Assembly: GCA_902835305.1 (NCBI GenBank) | Contig: CADFMD010000004.1 | Coordinates: 62,001-126,000 of the forward strand | Reading direction: 5' to 3' | Length of the DNA stretch: 64,000 bases | Origin: Coriobacteriaceae bacterium | Lineage (GTDB): Bacteria; Actinomycetota; Coriobacteriia; Coriobacteriales; Coriobacteriaceae | In this document: one piece after another, positions 52,096 to 61,038 of the stretch | How positions within the stretch are numbered: the first letter of the stretch is position 1 | Layout: each line of letters starts with the position of its first letter | The notes under the pieces: model-generated | Seen by the model: only the letters and a program-made list of their open reading frames with translations | Database searches by the model: none | Told to the model about the DNA's origin: nothing | Made by a program: the position numbers and the translations under genes

Positions 52096-53034
52096 ATGCG
52101 AAACATGGATCACATAGAATTGCACCGCGGAGGACGCGAGGAAGCGTTTCCCGAGACCGCCGAAGACTGGCCCTATATTGCCGAACGCGCAGAATTCGCT
52201 CGCTATCCGGGCAATTCCGTCCCCTGGCACTGGCATTCCGAAGTTGAGCTTTTCTACATGGAGCAGGGAGCGATCGACTATCGAACGCACGCGGCTCATG
52301 AGCACGTACGCTTTGAGGAAGGGTCCGCCGGCTTTATCAATGGCGGCGTTTTGCACAGCACGCTGCAATCACCCAATTCGGCGCCAGCCATTCAAATGCT
52401 GCATATCTTTCAGCCGTCGATGCTCGGCGATCCCGCGGGGCGTCTCCAAAAGCGCTACATCAACCCATTGCTTCAATGTCGAGGCGTCGATGTGCTCAAA
52501 TGGTCGCCCACCAATCCCGACGATATGCCCTTTATCGATTTGCTGAAGAGCTCCTTTAGCCACGACCTTCAACGGCCGCAGAACGAGATGGCGCTTCGAA
52601 ATAGTTTGTCAGAGCTCTGGATTCAGATTAACGCCAAGGCCGAACCGCTCTTTTCTTCCGACGGCGCCTCTTGGATGACCAGCCGCGACGTACAGTTCAA
52701 GGCAATCCTGGACTTTATCCGCGCAAACTATGCAGCCGCTATAGATGTGCCCCAGATGGCATCTGCAGCCGGCGTAAGCGAAAGAGAGTGTTACCGCATT
52801 ATCGAAACTTGTGCAGGAACGACCCCGGCGGCATATCTACGCGCATACCGCATAAACCGTGCTTGCGAACTTTTGGCACACACCACGCGAACGGTACAGA
52901 CAGTCGCGCGCCAATGCGGATTTATAACAGCAAGCCATCTTGGCCAGGTATTTAAAGAACAAATGGGGTGCACTCCTTCGAGCTATCGAGCAGCGAGGCA
53001 GAATCTCGATAGCACCAGGCAGAAATCCCGCTAA
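52096..53034 (+). CDS. AraC family regulator with cupin domain
   Basis: A 312-aa regulator. The N-terminal cupin domain includes SVPWHWHSEVELFYMEQGAI and GSAGFINGGVLHST, as in sugar-responsive AraC proteins. The C-terminal AraC domain has two helix-turn-helix units, IDVPQMASAAGVSERECYRI and TVQTVARQCGFITASHLGQV, ending FKEQMGCTPSSYR. It is upstream of a HAD phosphatase gene; whether it controls it is unknown. The effector is unknown. Confidence 0.92.
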   Translation: MRNMDHIELHRGGREEAFPETAEDWPYIAERAEFARYPGNSVPWHWHSEVELFYMEQGAIDYRTHAAHEHVRFEEGSAGFINGGVLHSTLQSPNSAPAIQMLHIFQPSMLGDPAGRLQKRYINPLLQCRGVDVLKWSPTNPDDMPFIDLLKSSFSHDLQRPQNEMALRNSLSELWIQINAKAEPLFSSDGASWMTSRDVQFKAILDFIRANYAAAIDVPQMASAAGVSERECYRIIETCAGTTPAAYLRAYRINRACELLAHTTRTVQTVARQCGFITASHLGQVFKEQMGCTPSSYRAARQNLDSTRQKSR

Positions 53035-53090
53035 CCCTTCTTCTGTCACTGCATCAAACTTGCAGGCAAACAACAGAGAGGAGCAATCAT

Positions 53091-53714
53091 ATGAAGCACT
53101 TTGACCATATCGTATTTGACGTTGATGGGACATTGGCAGACACAGAAGAAAGCGTTCTGTCATCGCTTGTCCAGATTGTCCAAGAAGAGACCAGCAAAAC
53201 GCTTCCCCGACACGAGCTTGACTTTGCCCTCGGCATACCCGGCAAGGATGCCCTTGAGAAACTTGGGATCTACTCGCAGGCAACGTTGGATCGCTGGTGC
53301 CAAGTTGCCGCCAGCTTTAAAAGCACCATCAGCGTGTTTCCAGGTTTGCTTGAAGTCATCGCAACACTCGCCGATAGCGGCTGCAAACTTGGCATCGTCT
53401 CCTCACGTGCGCGCGACGAATACGCAAAAGAAATTGCACCCCTTGGTTTCGATAAGTATTTTGAGCACATCATCCTTGTCGAAGACACAACCGAACATAA
53501 ACCCGCACCCGCACCCATGCTCGAATATCTCCGACGTGCGGGCGCGAATCCTGGCAACGTCGTCTACGTTGGCGACACCGTCTACGACGAACAGTGCGCA
53601 ACTTCAGCAGGGGTCAGTTTTGCCCGAGCAGCATGGGGATCACACCAAGATATCCCAAACGCCACCTACAACCTCAAAACCCCCAACGACCTACTAACCC
53701 TAACAACCAAATAA
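53091..53714 (+). CDS. HAD family hydrolase, phosphoglycolate phosphatase-like
   Basis: A 207-aa phosphatase. Motif I is VFDVDGTLADTEE with the nucleophile Asp, motif II IVSSRARDEY, motif III a Lys in TEHKPAPAPM, and motif IV VYVGDTVYDEQCA. A helical cap domain lies between motifs I and II (class C1). Related proteins act on small phosphorylated metabolites such as phosphoglycolate or sugar phosphates. AGAGAGGAG lies upstream of ATG 53091. Its GC content is lower than that of neighbours. The substrate is not predictable. Confidence 0.9.
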   Translation: MKHFDHIVFDVDGTLADTEESVLSSLVQIVQEETSKTLPRHELDFALGIPGKDALEKLGIYSQATLDRWCQVAASFKSTISVFPGLLEVIATLADSGCKLGIVSSRARDEYAKEIAPLGFDKYFEHIILVEDTTEHKPAPAPMLEYLRRAGANPGNVVYVGDTVYDEQCATSAGVSFARAAWGSHQDIPNATYNLKTPNDLLTLTTK

Positions 53715-53730
53715 CCCACGCGCCCCACCC

Positions 53731-53857
53731 TTTCCGCCCCAACGCCACAAGGGCGATTGAGCAGGACGGCTTGGGCGGGTCCCCGTACTTAGTTTCCAAA
53801 ATCATTCCGCAGCGCGAAGGCTTCTTATTATTTTCCGCCCTAACGCCACAAGGGCGA
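53731..53857. repeat. 26-bp direct repeat flanking a partial family A element
   Basis: TTTCCGCCCYAACGCCACAA plus GGGCGA occurs at 53731-53756 and 53832-53857 with one difference. Between them, 53779-53826 resembles the left half of a family A element (CTTAGTTTCC, ATTCCGCAG, GCGAAGGCTTCTT). It appears to be a truncated family A copy. Confidence 0.6.
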
Positions 53858-53878
53858 CGACCTCGAGTAGGTCAACCT

Positions 53879-54003
53879 GGGAGGGACGAGGGCTTAGTTC
53901 CCCAATCTTTCCGCAGGGGGCAAAAAGCCTCGCCGCGCGAAGTGCGCAGCGAGGCTTTTTGCATGCCCGAGGACGATTGGGGGACTAAGCCCTCGTCCCT
54001 CCC
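53879..54003 (+). repeat. Family A structured palindrome, copy A5
   Basis: The outer stem of 29 bp has one G:T (53879-53907 with 53975-54003); the inner stem of 14 bp is perfect (53920-53933 with 53949-53962), capped by CGCGCGAAGTGCG. Internal sides are TTTCCGCAGGG and ATGCCCGAGGAC. It lies between the convergent HAD and aldolase genes, 33 bases after the aldolase stop. Confidence 0.87.
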
Positions 54004-54036
54004 CGGGATATGTAGCGAGTCGGAGTACCCTTGCTG

Positions 54037-54894
54037 TTACTCTGCTTTGCCCACAGAGTTGAGGTTGGTCATGCGGATCTTAACCAGCTCGGTGATCTCA
54101 CGCATGCCCTCCTTGGCCGGCTTCTTAGGATCGAAGCAAGCGGGGTTCTCGGCCATGTAGGCCATGAAGCCCTTGGTGTAGGCCTGACGCAGCTCGGTGG
54201 CGTAGTTGACCTTGCAGATGCCGTTCTTCACAGCCTCGGCAACCTGCTCATCGGGCACACCGGAGGTGCCGTGCAGGACCAGCGGCACGTCGACGGCGTC
54301 GCGAATGGCCTTGACCACGGACTGCTCGATGTGAGGATCGCTCGTGTACACGCCGTGGCTGGTGCCAACGCCAATGGCCAGCGAGGTGCAGCCGGTGCGC
54401 TCAACAAACTCCTTGGCCTCGGCAGGATCGGTGTAGGGGCTCTCGCCCTCAACCGCGGGACCGTCGTCCTCCTTGCCGCCAACCTTGCCGAGCTCGGCCT
54501 CGACGGGCACGCCCATGGCGCGGCCAGCGTCGGCGACGGACTTGGTCAGGGCGATGTTGTCCTCGAAAGACTCGTGCGAACCGTCAATCATGACGGAAGT
54601 GTAACCCGTGCGGAAAGCCTGCATGCAGCGGTCATAGCCATCGCCGTGATCGAGGTGCAGGGCGACGGGCACGGAAGCGCGCTCGGCAGCGGCCTTGACC
54701 ATGCCGTAGAAATAATCCAGGCCAGCGGTCTTAATGGTGCCCGGGGTGGTCTGCATGATGACGGGGGACTTGGTCTCCTCGGCGGCAGCCAGAACGGCCA
54801 TAACAAACTCGAGGTTCTCGACGTTGAACGCACCGACGGCGTAGTGGCCGGCCTGAGCGTCCTTGAGCATCTTTTCGGTGGTAACAAGTGCCAT
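54037..54894 (-). CDS. Class II ketose-bisphosphate aldolase
   Basis: A 285-aa zinc-dependent aldolase cleaving fructose 1,6- or tagatose 1,6-bisphosphate to dihydroxyacetone phosphate and glyceraldehyde 3-phosphate. GAFNVENLEFV is the N-terminal signature, LHLDHGDGYDRC contains zinc ligands, and GTSHGVY, LVLHGTSGVP and KVNYATELR are the phosphate and potassium sites. Length and sequence fit the GatY/KbaY/Fba group. As lacA, lacB and lacC are encoded 4-8 kb away and no lacD is seen, it may serve both glycolysis and the tagatose pathway. ATG 54894 has GAGGAG upstream. It is divergent from a DeoR regulator. Confidence 0.93.
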   Translation of the reverse strand: MALVTTEKMLKDAQAGHYAVGAFNVENLEFVMAVLAAAEETKSPVIMQTTPGTIKTAGLDYFYGMVKAAAERASVPVALHLDHGDGYDRCMQAFRTGYTSVMIDGSHESFEDNIALTKSVADAGRAMGVPVEAELGKVGGKEDDGPAVEGESPYTDPAEAKEFVERTGCTSLAIGVGTSHGVYTSDPHIEQSVVKAIRDAVDVPLVLHGTSGVPDEQVAEAVKNGICKVNYATELRQAYTKGFMAYMAENPACFDPKKPAKEGMREITELVKIRMTNLNSVGKAE

Positions 54895-55040
54895 GAGCGT
54901 TTGCTCCTCTCCCTCGCCCGCATCTGGACATCGGGCGTAGTTGTTCACAAGGCGTTTTACCTTGCGTTTTACCGCTTTCATTGTATGAAATTCAGCGGGT
55001 ATGCATGTGCGAGATATTGAGCCCATGCAGGTCAATACAG

Positions 55041-55190
55041 TCGTTTTTGAAAAGTAAACGGAAGGAATTGGAGCCGAGTGGGTGTGTTCGATATTGAATT
55101 TTGGGCGTTAAGCGTCTTTCTTTTATAGAAAAAGTAAGTAATCGAAAGGCGTTTTCTTACTTAAAAAGAAAATGAACGAAAATAGACTCA
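55041..55190. promoter_or_regulatory. Control region between the aldolase and DeoR genes
   Basis: AAGTAAG (55132-55138) and CTTACTT (55156-55162) form a dyad, surrounded by several GAAA-rich motifs (GAAAAAGTAAG, CGAAAGG, AAGAAAATGAACG) and TTTGAAAAGTAAAC further upstream. Repeated TTTC/GAAA elements are typical of DeoR-family operators, so the adjacent regulator may bind here. Confidence 0.5.
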
Positions 55191-55229
55191 ACACAATTCC
55201 TGCAAATTTCAGACGATGATGGAGCAGAT

Positions 55230-56033
55230 ATGGCCCACGCAACAACCCGAGCTTTCGCCGACGAGCGTCGTTCCGCCATCATGGAGATGCTCGAATATAA
55301 CGCCTCGGTGCAGGTGGCAGAAATCGCCCAGACCTTTGGCGTGTCCTCCGTTACCGCCCGCGCCGACCTGGACGCGCTCGCCGAGTCCGGCAAGCTGCGC
55401 CGTACGCATGGAGGCGCTGTTTCGCTCCAGAAGCGGCTGACCGTATCCACCCAGGATCGCCGCATCAACGTCAATGTCGCCGCCAAGCAGGCCATCGCAC
55501 AAAGCGCCATCGAGCTCGTCAATGACGGCGACACACTGCTCGTCGACTCGGGCACCACGGCGCTCGAGTTTGTCCGGCTCCTCGACCAGCGCGATGGCAT
55601 CACCGTCATCACAGCCGACATCACCATTTCCGATTACATTGACGAGAGCATGCCCTCGGTCGATGTCGTCATGCTGGGCGGGGCACTGCGCAAAGGCCAT
55701 CGTTATCTGTATGGACCGCTCACCATGCAGGCGCTCCAAATAATCCATGCCGATCTGGCCGTCATGTGCCCCGGCGCTTTTGTCCCCCGTTGCGGCTTTA
55801 CGACCGACTTTCCGCAGATGGCCGAGACCAAAACGGCCATGATCGCCGCAGCCCATCAAAGCGTCGCCCTCATGGACGCCAGCAAGGTTAACGGACGCGG
55901 CATGTACCGTTTTGCTGAGCTTGCCGACGTCGGCACCATCGTGATGGACCGTGACCCCGATCATGCCGTCGCCACCTCAATCGCCGAGATCGTCGACAAC
56001 GCCCGCCCAAATCTCGTCATCGCCGGCGCTTAA
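55230..56033 (+). CDS. DeoR/GlpR family regulator
   Basis: A 267-aa repressor. The N-terminal HTH is VQVAEIAQTFGVSSVTARADLDALAESGKLRRTHGGAV; the C-terminal DeoRC sensor domain shows LLVDSGTTALEFVRLL, VVMLGGALRKG and KVNGRGMYRF. Members respond to phosphorylated sugars. Divergence from the aldolase gene suggests control of it. GGAG lies upstream of ATG 55230. It is followed by a CTGTCC-loop hairpin that probably ends its transcript. Confidence 0.92.
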   Translation: MAHATTRAFADERRSAIMEMLEYNASVQVAEIAQTFGVSSVTARADLDALAESGKLRRTHGGAVSLQKRLTVSTQDRRINVNVAAKQAIAQSAIELVNDGDTLLVDSGTTALEFVRLLDQRDGITVITADITISDYIDESMPSVDVVMLGGALRKGHRYLYGPLTMQALQIIHADLAVMCPGAFVPRCGFTTDFPQMAETKTAMIAAAHQSVALMDASKVNGRGMYRFAELADVGTIVMDRDPDHAVATSIAEIVDNARPNLVIAGA

Positions 56034-56040
56034 ACAAAAA

Positions 56041-56073
56041 CCACCACAAAGGTGCCTGTCCCCTTTGTGGTGG
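56041..56073. terminator. CTGTCC-loop hairpin after the DeoR gene (copy E2)
   Basis: CCACCACAAAGG (56041-56052) pairs with CCTTTGTGGTGG (56062-56073), loop TGCCTGTCC. It lies between convergent genes with A-rich sequence on its left, so it is a terminator toward the flavodiiron gene at least. Confidence 0.75.
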
Positions 56074-56107
56074 TTGTGGTGGTTGAGCGTCAAAAGTGAA
56101 CGTGTCG

Positions 56108-57268
56108 CTACTTGGACAGCTCGTCGGCGAGGGCTTCAATCTGGGCGCGCGAGGCGTCGCTGAGCGAACCTAGCACGGTCACCTTGTTCTGCGTCAGGGT
56201 GATGTCCTTCATGCCCTCGAGCTCCTTGGTCATAACCTTAGCGGCGGCAGGCGCCCAGGAGCCGGCCTCAACGAGCGCCACGGTGCGGTTCTGGTAGGCA
56301 TGCTCGGCGAGCGTATGGATAAAGGTGCTCATGAACGGAAAGATCTCGCCCTGATAGGTGATGGAAGCGAGCACCAGACGGTCATAGCGGAACGCGTCCT
56401 CAATGGCCTCGGCCATGTCGTCGCGAGCCAGGTCAAAGACGGAGACCTTCTGGCCGCGAGCCTCGAGCGCAGATGCGAGCTCCTCAACGGCGGCCTTCAG
56501 ATGGCCGTACACGCTCGCGTAGGCAATCGTGATGCCCTCGTCCTCGGGCTGATAGCTCGACCAGATGTTGTAGGTGTCGAGGTAGTAGCCCAGGTTCTCG
56601 GTCAGCACGGGGCCGTGGAGCGGGCAGATGATCTGGATGTCCAGGTCGGCGGCCTTCTTGAGCACGGCCTGCACGAACTTGCCGAACTTGCCGACGATGC
56701 CAAAGTAGTAGCGGCGAGCCTCGCAGGCCCACCCTTCCGGATCCTCGATGTCATTGGCACCAAACTTGCCAAAGCCGTCGGCACTAAAGAGCACCTTGTC
56801 GGTAGCCTCGTAGGAGAAGAGCACCTCGGGCCAGTGAACGTTGGGGGCGCCGACAAACGTCAGGCTGTGGCCGCCCAGGTCGAGCACGTCGCCCTCTTTG
56901 ACAACCATCTTGCGCTCGGGGTAATCGGTGCCAAAGTAGTTGACCATCATGCGGAAGGCGCCCATGCTGGCCACGATCTGGGCCTGGGGGTAGCGCTCCA
57001 TAAAGGCGGCGATGCCAGCGGAGTGGTCGGGCTCCATGTGATGAACGACCAGGTAATCGGGCGTACGGCCATCGAGCACGGCCTCGATGTTGCCGAGCCA
57101 CTCGTCAACAAAACCGCCATCGACCGAATCGGCGACAGCAATCTTTTCGCCCAAGATAACGTAGCTGTTGTATGCCATACCGTTCTCGGACACATCGTAC
57201 TGGCCCTCGAACAGGTCAATGTCGTGATCGTCGACGCCAACGTAGCGGATATCCTTGGTGATCTCCAT
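56108..57268 (-). CDS. A-type flavoprotein (flavodiiron protein)
   Basis: A 386-aa oxygen and/or nitric oxide reductase that protects anaerobes. The N-terminal metallo-beta-lactamase-like domain carries the diiron ligands in HHMEPDHS (His77, Glu79, Asp81, His82) and further His residues in PNVHWPEV and CPLHGPVL; the C-terminal part (about 250-386) is a flavodoxin domain with IAYASVYGHLKAA binding FMN. There is no rubredoxin extension. ATG 57268 was chosen because MEITKDIRYVGV is the family N-terminus; the longer reading lacks a site. It fits the oxygen-sensitive pyruvate formate-lyase metabolism. Confidence 0.94.
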   Translation of the reverse strand: MEITKDIRYVGVDDHDIDLFEGQYDVSENGMAYNSYVILGEKIAVADSVDGGFVDEWLGNIEAVLDGRTPDYLVVHHMEPDHSAGIAAFMERYPQAQIVASMGAFRMMVNYFGTDYPERKMVVKEGDVLDLGGHSLTFVGAPNVHWPEVLFSYEATDKVLFSADGFGKFGANDIEDPEGWACEARRYYFGIVGKFGKFVQAVLKKAADLDIQIICPLHGPVLTENLGYYLDTYNIWSSYQPEDEGITIAYASVYGHLKAAVEELASALEARGQKVSVFDLARDDMAEAIEDAFRYDRLVLASITYQGEIFPFMSTFIHTLAEHAYQNRTVALVEAGSWAPAAAKVMTKELEGMKDITLTQNKVTVLGSLSDASRAQIEALADELSK

Positions 57269-57397
57269 CAGGCAAAGCCTCCTAGATAGACAAAAGAGCC
57301 CGTCTATCATAGCACTCGGCTGCATCCCAACAGCTATCTGCCGGCATCCTTACCGATTGTTATTAAAATGCGATAAATCGCCGTTTACCAGCACAAA

Positions 57398-58429
57398 CTA
57401 TGTGCGCGGTATCGCCGTGCTATGTCGAATGATGAGCTGGCCGGGAATACGAATGGCAACGGTCTTGCCCACCGTGCCCGCCTCGGGAACCGCATGCTCA
57501 AACACCTCGCGTCCACGCTGATGTAGATCGAAGCGCACGGTTGTGAGCTCGTTGTGTGCCACAAAATCATCGAGCGAATCATCGACACCCACCACGCTCA
57601 CGTCCTCGGGCACGCGCAGGCCGCTATCACGCAGCGCGGCAATTGCGCCATTTGCCATCTGATCGTTTGCCGCATAGATCGCCGTCATGGTGCGGTCGTG
57701 CTCGGCCAGATATCTGCCGGCCTCGTAACCGCTGTTGGCAGACCAATCGCCCTCGAGCGGCGCCTGCGGCTTAATGTGCCTACGCTCGAGCGCGTCCTGC
57801 CAGCCGGCGCGACGAAATTGCTCGTCAACCGAGAACGACGGGCCACCAATATAGCGAATCCGCTCGTGTCCCAGCTCAAACAGGTGATCCATAAGCAATA
57901 GCGAGCAGCCGTAATGGTCGGAATCGACCGTGGTCACGCGCGGATGCGCGTACATGGTAACGATGACCGTGCCAATGCCCGGCAGTGGATCAAACGTCTC
58001 AAAATCGGGCGCCATGCGACTCATGCCGATGATGATACCGTCCACGGGCAGCGCGGCCATACGACGCGTGGCCTCGGCAAGCGAAAACTCCTCGGTCTTG
58101 GACATCTCGACCAGCGTGATGGCGCAATTATGCTCGCGAGCAGCGCTGGCGATGCCGTCGATCATTGAGAGGTTGCCAAACTTGGTGACATCGTTGACAC
58201 ACAGACCGACCGAATGGTAACGGCCGTCGCGCAGCGAGCGACCGGCATAACTCGGACGGAAGCCGAGTTCTTGCATAGTGGCCTGCACGCGCTGACGTGT
58301 CTGCTCGTTAACGTTGGGCAAGCCGTTGGCGACGCGCGAAACCGTCTGCTGCGAAACGCCAGCAGCGCGGGCGACGTCGGCCATGGAGACCGGACGCAAA
58401 CTGGTATCGTTGGACGGGCGCCTTGCCAC
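57398..58429 (-). CDS. LacI family regulator
   Basis: A 343-aa repressor: HTH VSMADVARAAGVSQQTVSRVANGLPNVN at the N-terminus with hinge, then a periplasmic-binding-like sugar-sensing domain (GIIIGMSRM, AIYAANDQMANGAIAALRDSG, VGVDDSLDDFVAHNELTTVR). The start is GTG 58429 with AAGGTGA upstream. It lies downstream of the lac (tagatose) genes in the same direction, 500 bases after lacC, so it may control a sugar system beyond this window or that cluster. The ligand is unknown. Confidence 0.92.
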   Translation of the reverse strand: MARRPSNDTSLRPVSMADVARAAGVSQQTVSRVANGLPNVNEQTRQRVQATMQELGFRPSYAGRSLRDGRYHSVGLCVNDVTKFGNLSMIDGIASAAREHNCAITLVEMSKTEEFSLAEATRRMAALPVDGIIIGMSRMAPDFETFDPLPGIGTVIVTMYAHPRVTTVDSDHYGCSLLLMDHLFELGHERIRYIGGPSFSVDEQFRRAGWQDALERRHIKPQAPLEGDWSANSGYEAGRYLAEHDRTMTAIYAANDQMANGAIAALRDSGLRVPEDVSVVGVDDSLDDFVAHNELTTVRFDLHQRGREVFEHAVPEAGTVGKTVAIRIPGQLIIRHSTAIPRT

Positions 58430-58555
58430 AGGATCACCTTCACCCTTGCGAGATCTGAATAGCGTGCATGCCGGCCCGGGCAGAAATACACCCCGCGCCG
58501 AGGCCCGCTATCGTCGGACGCATGTTAACGTACTCTACTTTTTCTATCTGCATCT

Positions 58556-58729
58556 CTTCTGCTTTATAAGTCCATACGGCAGTACCGCCCCATCGGCGAC
58601 CGCCAGGTGCTCTACGTGCACGCGCCCGGCCATTCCAAGATCAGCGGCAACCACACCGTCCACGAGGGTGGCCATGTTATCGCCGACTCGCTCGATGTCG
58701 ATGTTTTGGCAACGACATCGAGCGAGTCG
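58556..58729 (+). other. Possible coding remnant ending in a palindrome
   Basis: One frame reads PIGDRQVLYVHAPGHSKISG and continues NHTVHEGGHVIADSLDVDVL, which looks protein-like, but it has no start site and runs into a palindrome (58684-58700 with 58713-58729, 17 bp perfect). I do not recognise the protein. It may be a fragment of a degraded gene. The rest of 58430-58790 holds nothing else. Confidence 0.3.
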
Positions 58730-58794
58730 CATTTGAGACAAGGTGGCGCCAAATGTCGGCCAAAGCAGCGCCGGTGTTTTGGCAACGACAGCGA

Positions 58795-58934
58795 AAGCCC
58801 GCCAGAGTGAGCAAGGTGCCTTGAAACGAGGCGGCATTGACCTTCTGGTCATGCCGCCGAAGTTGAAAGGCAGATTGCCGCTCTGGCGGGCTTGCAGCGT
58901 CGAGCCGTTACGCGGTTTGGTAAAACCGCGTAAC
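58795..58934 (-). other. Family B structured element (copy B2) with terminator, after lacC
   Basis: Two bases after the lacC stop is the hairpin GTTACGCGG.../...CCGCGTAAC (58907-58934). Then follows the outer stem AAGCCCGCCAGAG (58795-58807 with 58881-58893, 13 bp perfect), enclosing GGCAATCTGCC, a stem GGCGGCATGACC/GGTCAATGCCGCC capped by AGAA, and AAGGCACCTTGC (as read on the minus strand). Confidence 0.83.
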
Positions 58935-58936
58935 TA

Positions 58937-59872
58937 TTAAAGCTCCGTTACTTCAACGCTGTTGTAGATCTCGTCCCAGCGGTCCATAACCAGGTGGCCG
59001 GTCTTGGGATCCATGGCGTTGAGCTTGCCGCAGGTATTGGCGGTCTTGAGCACCGTGACGTCGTCGGCACCAGCAGCAATGGCATGCGCAAAGCCGGCGA
59101 TGGTCGAGTCGCCGGAACCCGTCGCGTTCACAGCCGCAATCGCGGGCGTCTTGGCGCGGAACGCGCGACCCTCATGGAAGCCCACCGAACCGGCAGCGCC
59201 CATCGAAACGACAACCCAGGGAATATCGGCAAAGCGGCCATCGGCGGCAAGCGCCTCGCGCAGGGCATCGACATCATCGGTCGTAAAGGACGTACCCAGC
59301 AGGCCGTTAATCTCGGTCAGGTTGGGCTTTACGAGCTCAGGCTTAGCGTCGGACTCCAGCGCGGCCTCCAGCGATGCACCCGAGGTGTCGAGCAGCACCT
59401 TAGCGCCCGCCTCCTCGGCGATCTTGACGAGCTCGGCATAGTAGCCGGCATCGACGCCACGCGGCAGCGAGCCCGAAAGCGTCACAACGTCCGCCTTCGC
59501 TGCAAGCTCGGCGAACTTAGCCGTAAAGGCCTCGAGCTCGGCCGGGGCGATCTGCGGGCCGCTCTCCAGCAGCTCGGTCTGATTACCCTCGTGCAGAATA
59601 TTCAGGCAAATGCGCGTCTCACCGGCAATGGGCACAAAGTCGTTCTTGACGTCATCGGCATCCATAAGCTCGGCCATATAGGCACCCATGTGGCCGCCGA
59701 GCAGACCGGTCGCAAGCACATCGTCGCCCAACTGCAGTAGCACGCGGCTCACGTTGAGGCCCTTGCCACCAGCGGTCTTTTCGGGCGTCACACGGTTAAC
59801 ATCGTCGATGATCAGCTTATCGAGCTGATAGCGCGTATCGATCGACGGGTTCATGGTAACGGTCAGAATCAT
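58937..59872 (-). CDS. lacC: Tagatose-6-phosphate kinase (LacC/FruK family)
   Basis: A PfkB-family kinase phosphorylating tagatose 6-phosphate to tagatose 1,6-bisphosphate. VTMNPSIDTRYQLDKL and TAGGKGLNVSRVLLQLG form the PfkB N-terminal signature; NATGSGDSTIAGFAHAI contains the catalytic Asp of signature 2; ANTCGKLNAMDPKTGH at the C-terminus is LacC-like. The 311 aa are normal. Context with lacA and lacB favours LacC over 1-phosphofructokinase, which is the close alternative. ATG 59872 was chosen because the fold begins MILTVTMNPS. It is downstream of the epimerase gene with 53 bases between; a family B element follows. Confidence 0.9.
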   Translation of the reverse strand: MILTVTMNPSIDTRYQLDKLIIDDVNRVTPEKTAGGKGLNVSRVLLQLGDDVLATGLLGGHMGAYMAELMDADDVKNDFVPIAGETRICLNILHEGNQTELLESGPQIAPAELEAFTAKFAELAAKADVVTLSGSLPRGVDAGYYAELVKIAEEAGAKVLLDTSGASLEAALESDAKPELVKPNLTEINGLLGTSFTTDDVDALREALAADGRFADIPWVVVSMGAAGSVGFHEGRAFRAKTPAIAAVNATGSGDSTIAGFAHAIAAGADDVTVLKTANTCGKLNAMDPKTGHLVMDRWDEIYNSVEVTEL

Positions 59873-59925
59873 GTTGAACTCCTGTTCCGGGGCGGCATGA
59901 CCCGCCCCAAACATACGATAGCTCG

Positions 59926-60807
59926 TTAAAGGATCTCGATCTCAAAGCCGCGGATGACGGTCTCTCCCGGCTTGGCCACCAGGCAGCCACGCTTGTGCTC
60001 CAGAATATCGTCCTCGTCGGAGCAGGTGGACAGACCACCCCACGGTTCAACAGCCACAAAGTCCCCCTCGGGCTTGCTCCACACAATCAGGTACGGCATA
60101 TCGGGGAACGTCAGGCGCACGCCCTTGTCCTCGGTTTTCTTAGTCAGCGTAACCACGCGGCTCTCGAGCACGTCAAAGATGGTCTCCGCGAAGTCGAAGA
60201 GTTCGTGGGTAAGCGGCAGGTTCTGGCCGATCATGGGGTTCTTGCTGCGATGCTCAACATCAATCAGGCCAGTCGAGGGAACGGCAGTACAGAGCTCGGT
60301 GGCCTCACGCTGCTCAAAACGAAGCTCATAATCGTCATAGGACTCGCCCTCGTCGAGCGGGCACTTAAAGCCGGGGTGACCGCCCACAAAGAATGGCATA
60401 TCCTCGGTGCCCTCATTGGTCACCTCGTACGACACGGCCACCTTAGCCGCATCGATCGTGTAGCGCGCGACGATCTTAAACGGATACGGATACTGCTCGA
60501 GTAGCTCGGCGTGGTCGGCAGAGCTTAGGCTCAGCGCGACCATGCTGTCGCCCTGCTCCTCGAGCTTCCACTCCTGCTTGCGGGCAAAGCCGTGGCGGGC
60601 AAGCTTGACCTCGCGGCCGCCCATGGTCATCGCGCGGCCGTCACGAAGGCCGCCGCAAATCGGAAAGCAAATGGGTGCCTGGCCCGACCAGACCGCCGGA
60701 TCGCCCTGCCACAGGTACTCACGGCCGTTGGCCGCAATAGAAGTGAACGACCCGCCCGCCGTGGTCAACGCCACACGAATCAAACCGTTATCAAGAACAA
60801 ACTCCAT
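59926..60807 (-). CDS. Aldose 1-epimerase family protein (LacX-like)
   Basis: A 293-aa galactose-mutarotase-fold protein. GREYLWQGDPAVWSGQAPICFPICGGLRDG is typical of the LacX/YihR-like branch (DPxxW and PICFPICGG), with HGFARKQEW, the catalytic His region FFVGGHPGFKCPL and FVAVEPWGG containing the catalytic Glu. LacX is encoded with the tagatose genes in lactococci, its precise substrate being uncertain. ATG 60807 has GGAAGG upstream. It is cotranscribed with lacC. Confidence 0.9.
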   Translation of the reverse strand: MEFVLDNGLIRVALTTAGGSFTSIAANGREYLWQGDPAVWSGQAPICFPICGGLRDGRAMTMGGREVKLARHGFARKQEWKLEEQGDSMVALSLSSADHAELLEQYPYPFKIVARYTIDAAKVAVSYEVTNEGTEDMPFFVGGHPGFKCPLDEGESYDDYELRFEQREATELCTAVPSTGLIDVEHRSKNPMIGQNLPLTHELFDFAETIFDVLESRVVTLTKKTEDKGVRLTFPDMPYLIVWSKPEGDFVAVEPWGGLSTCSDEDDILEHKRGCLVAKPGETVIRGFEIEIL

Positions 60808-61038
60808 AGGAGCCTTCCCTTTCTTACGACAGCCCGCCAAGTCAATAGGGCTGATAGAAAACCGGCCCGCGCCCCCTCACAGAAACGCGAGCCGTCAATT
60901 GAAAAGCTGCAGAATGCCGGGTACCGCCAAAACGAAGCACACAAGCTCGGCAAGCAAACGTGTTATCGGAGCAACTTGCCATACCAGAACGCTTCGCAAC
61001 AACAGCGGTAACCCCACAGGCCACTCAGACATCAGCGA

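Noticed and set aside
53101..53697. Second long frame overlapping the HAD hydrolase
   Set aside because: It is an overlapping frame on the same strand; the HAD frame has all four catalytic motifs and the better start site.
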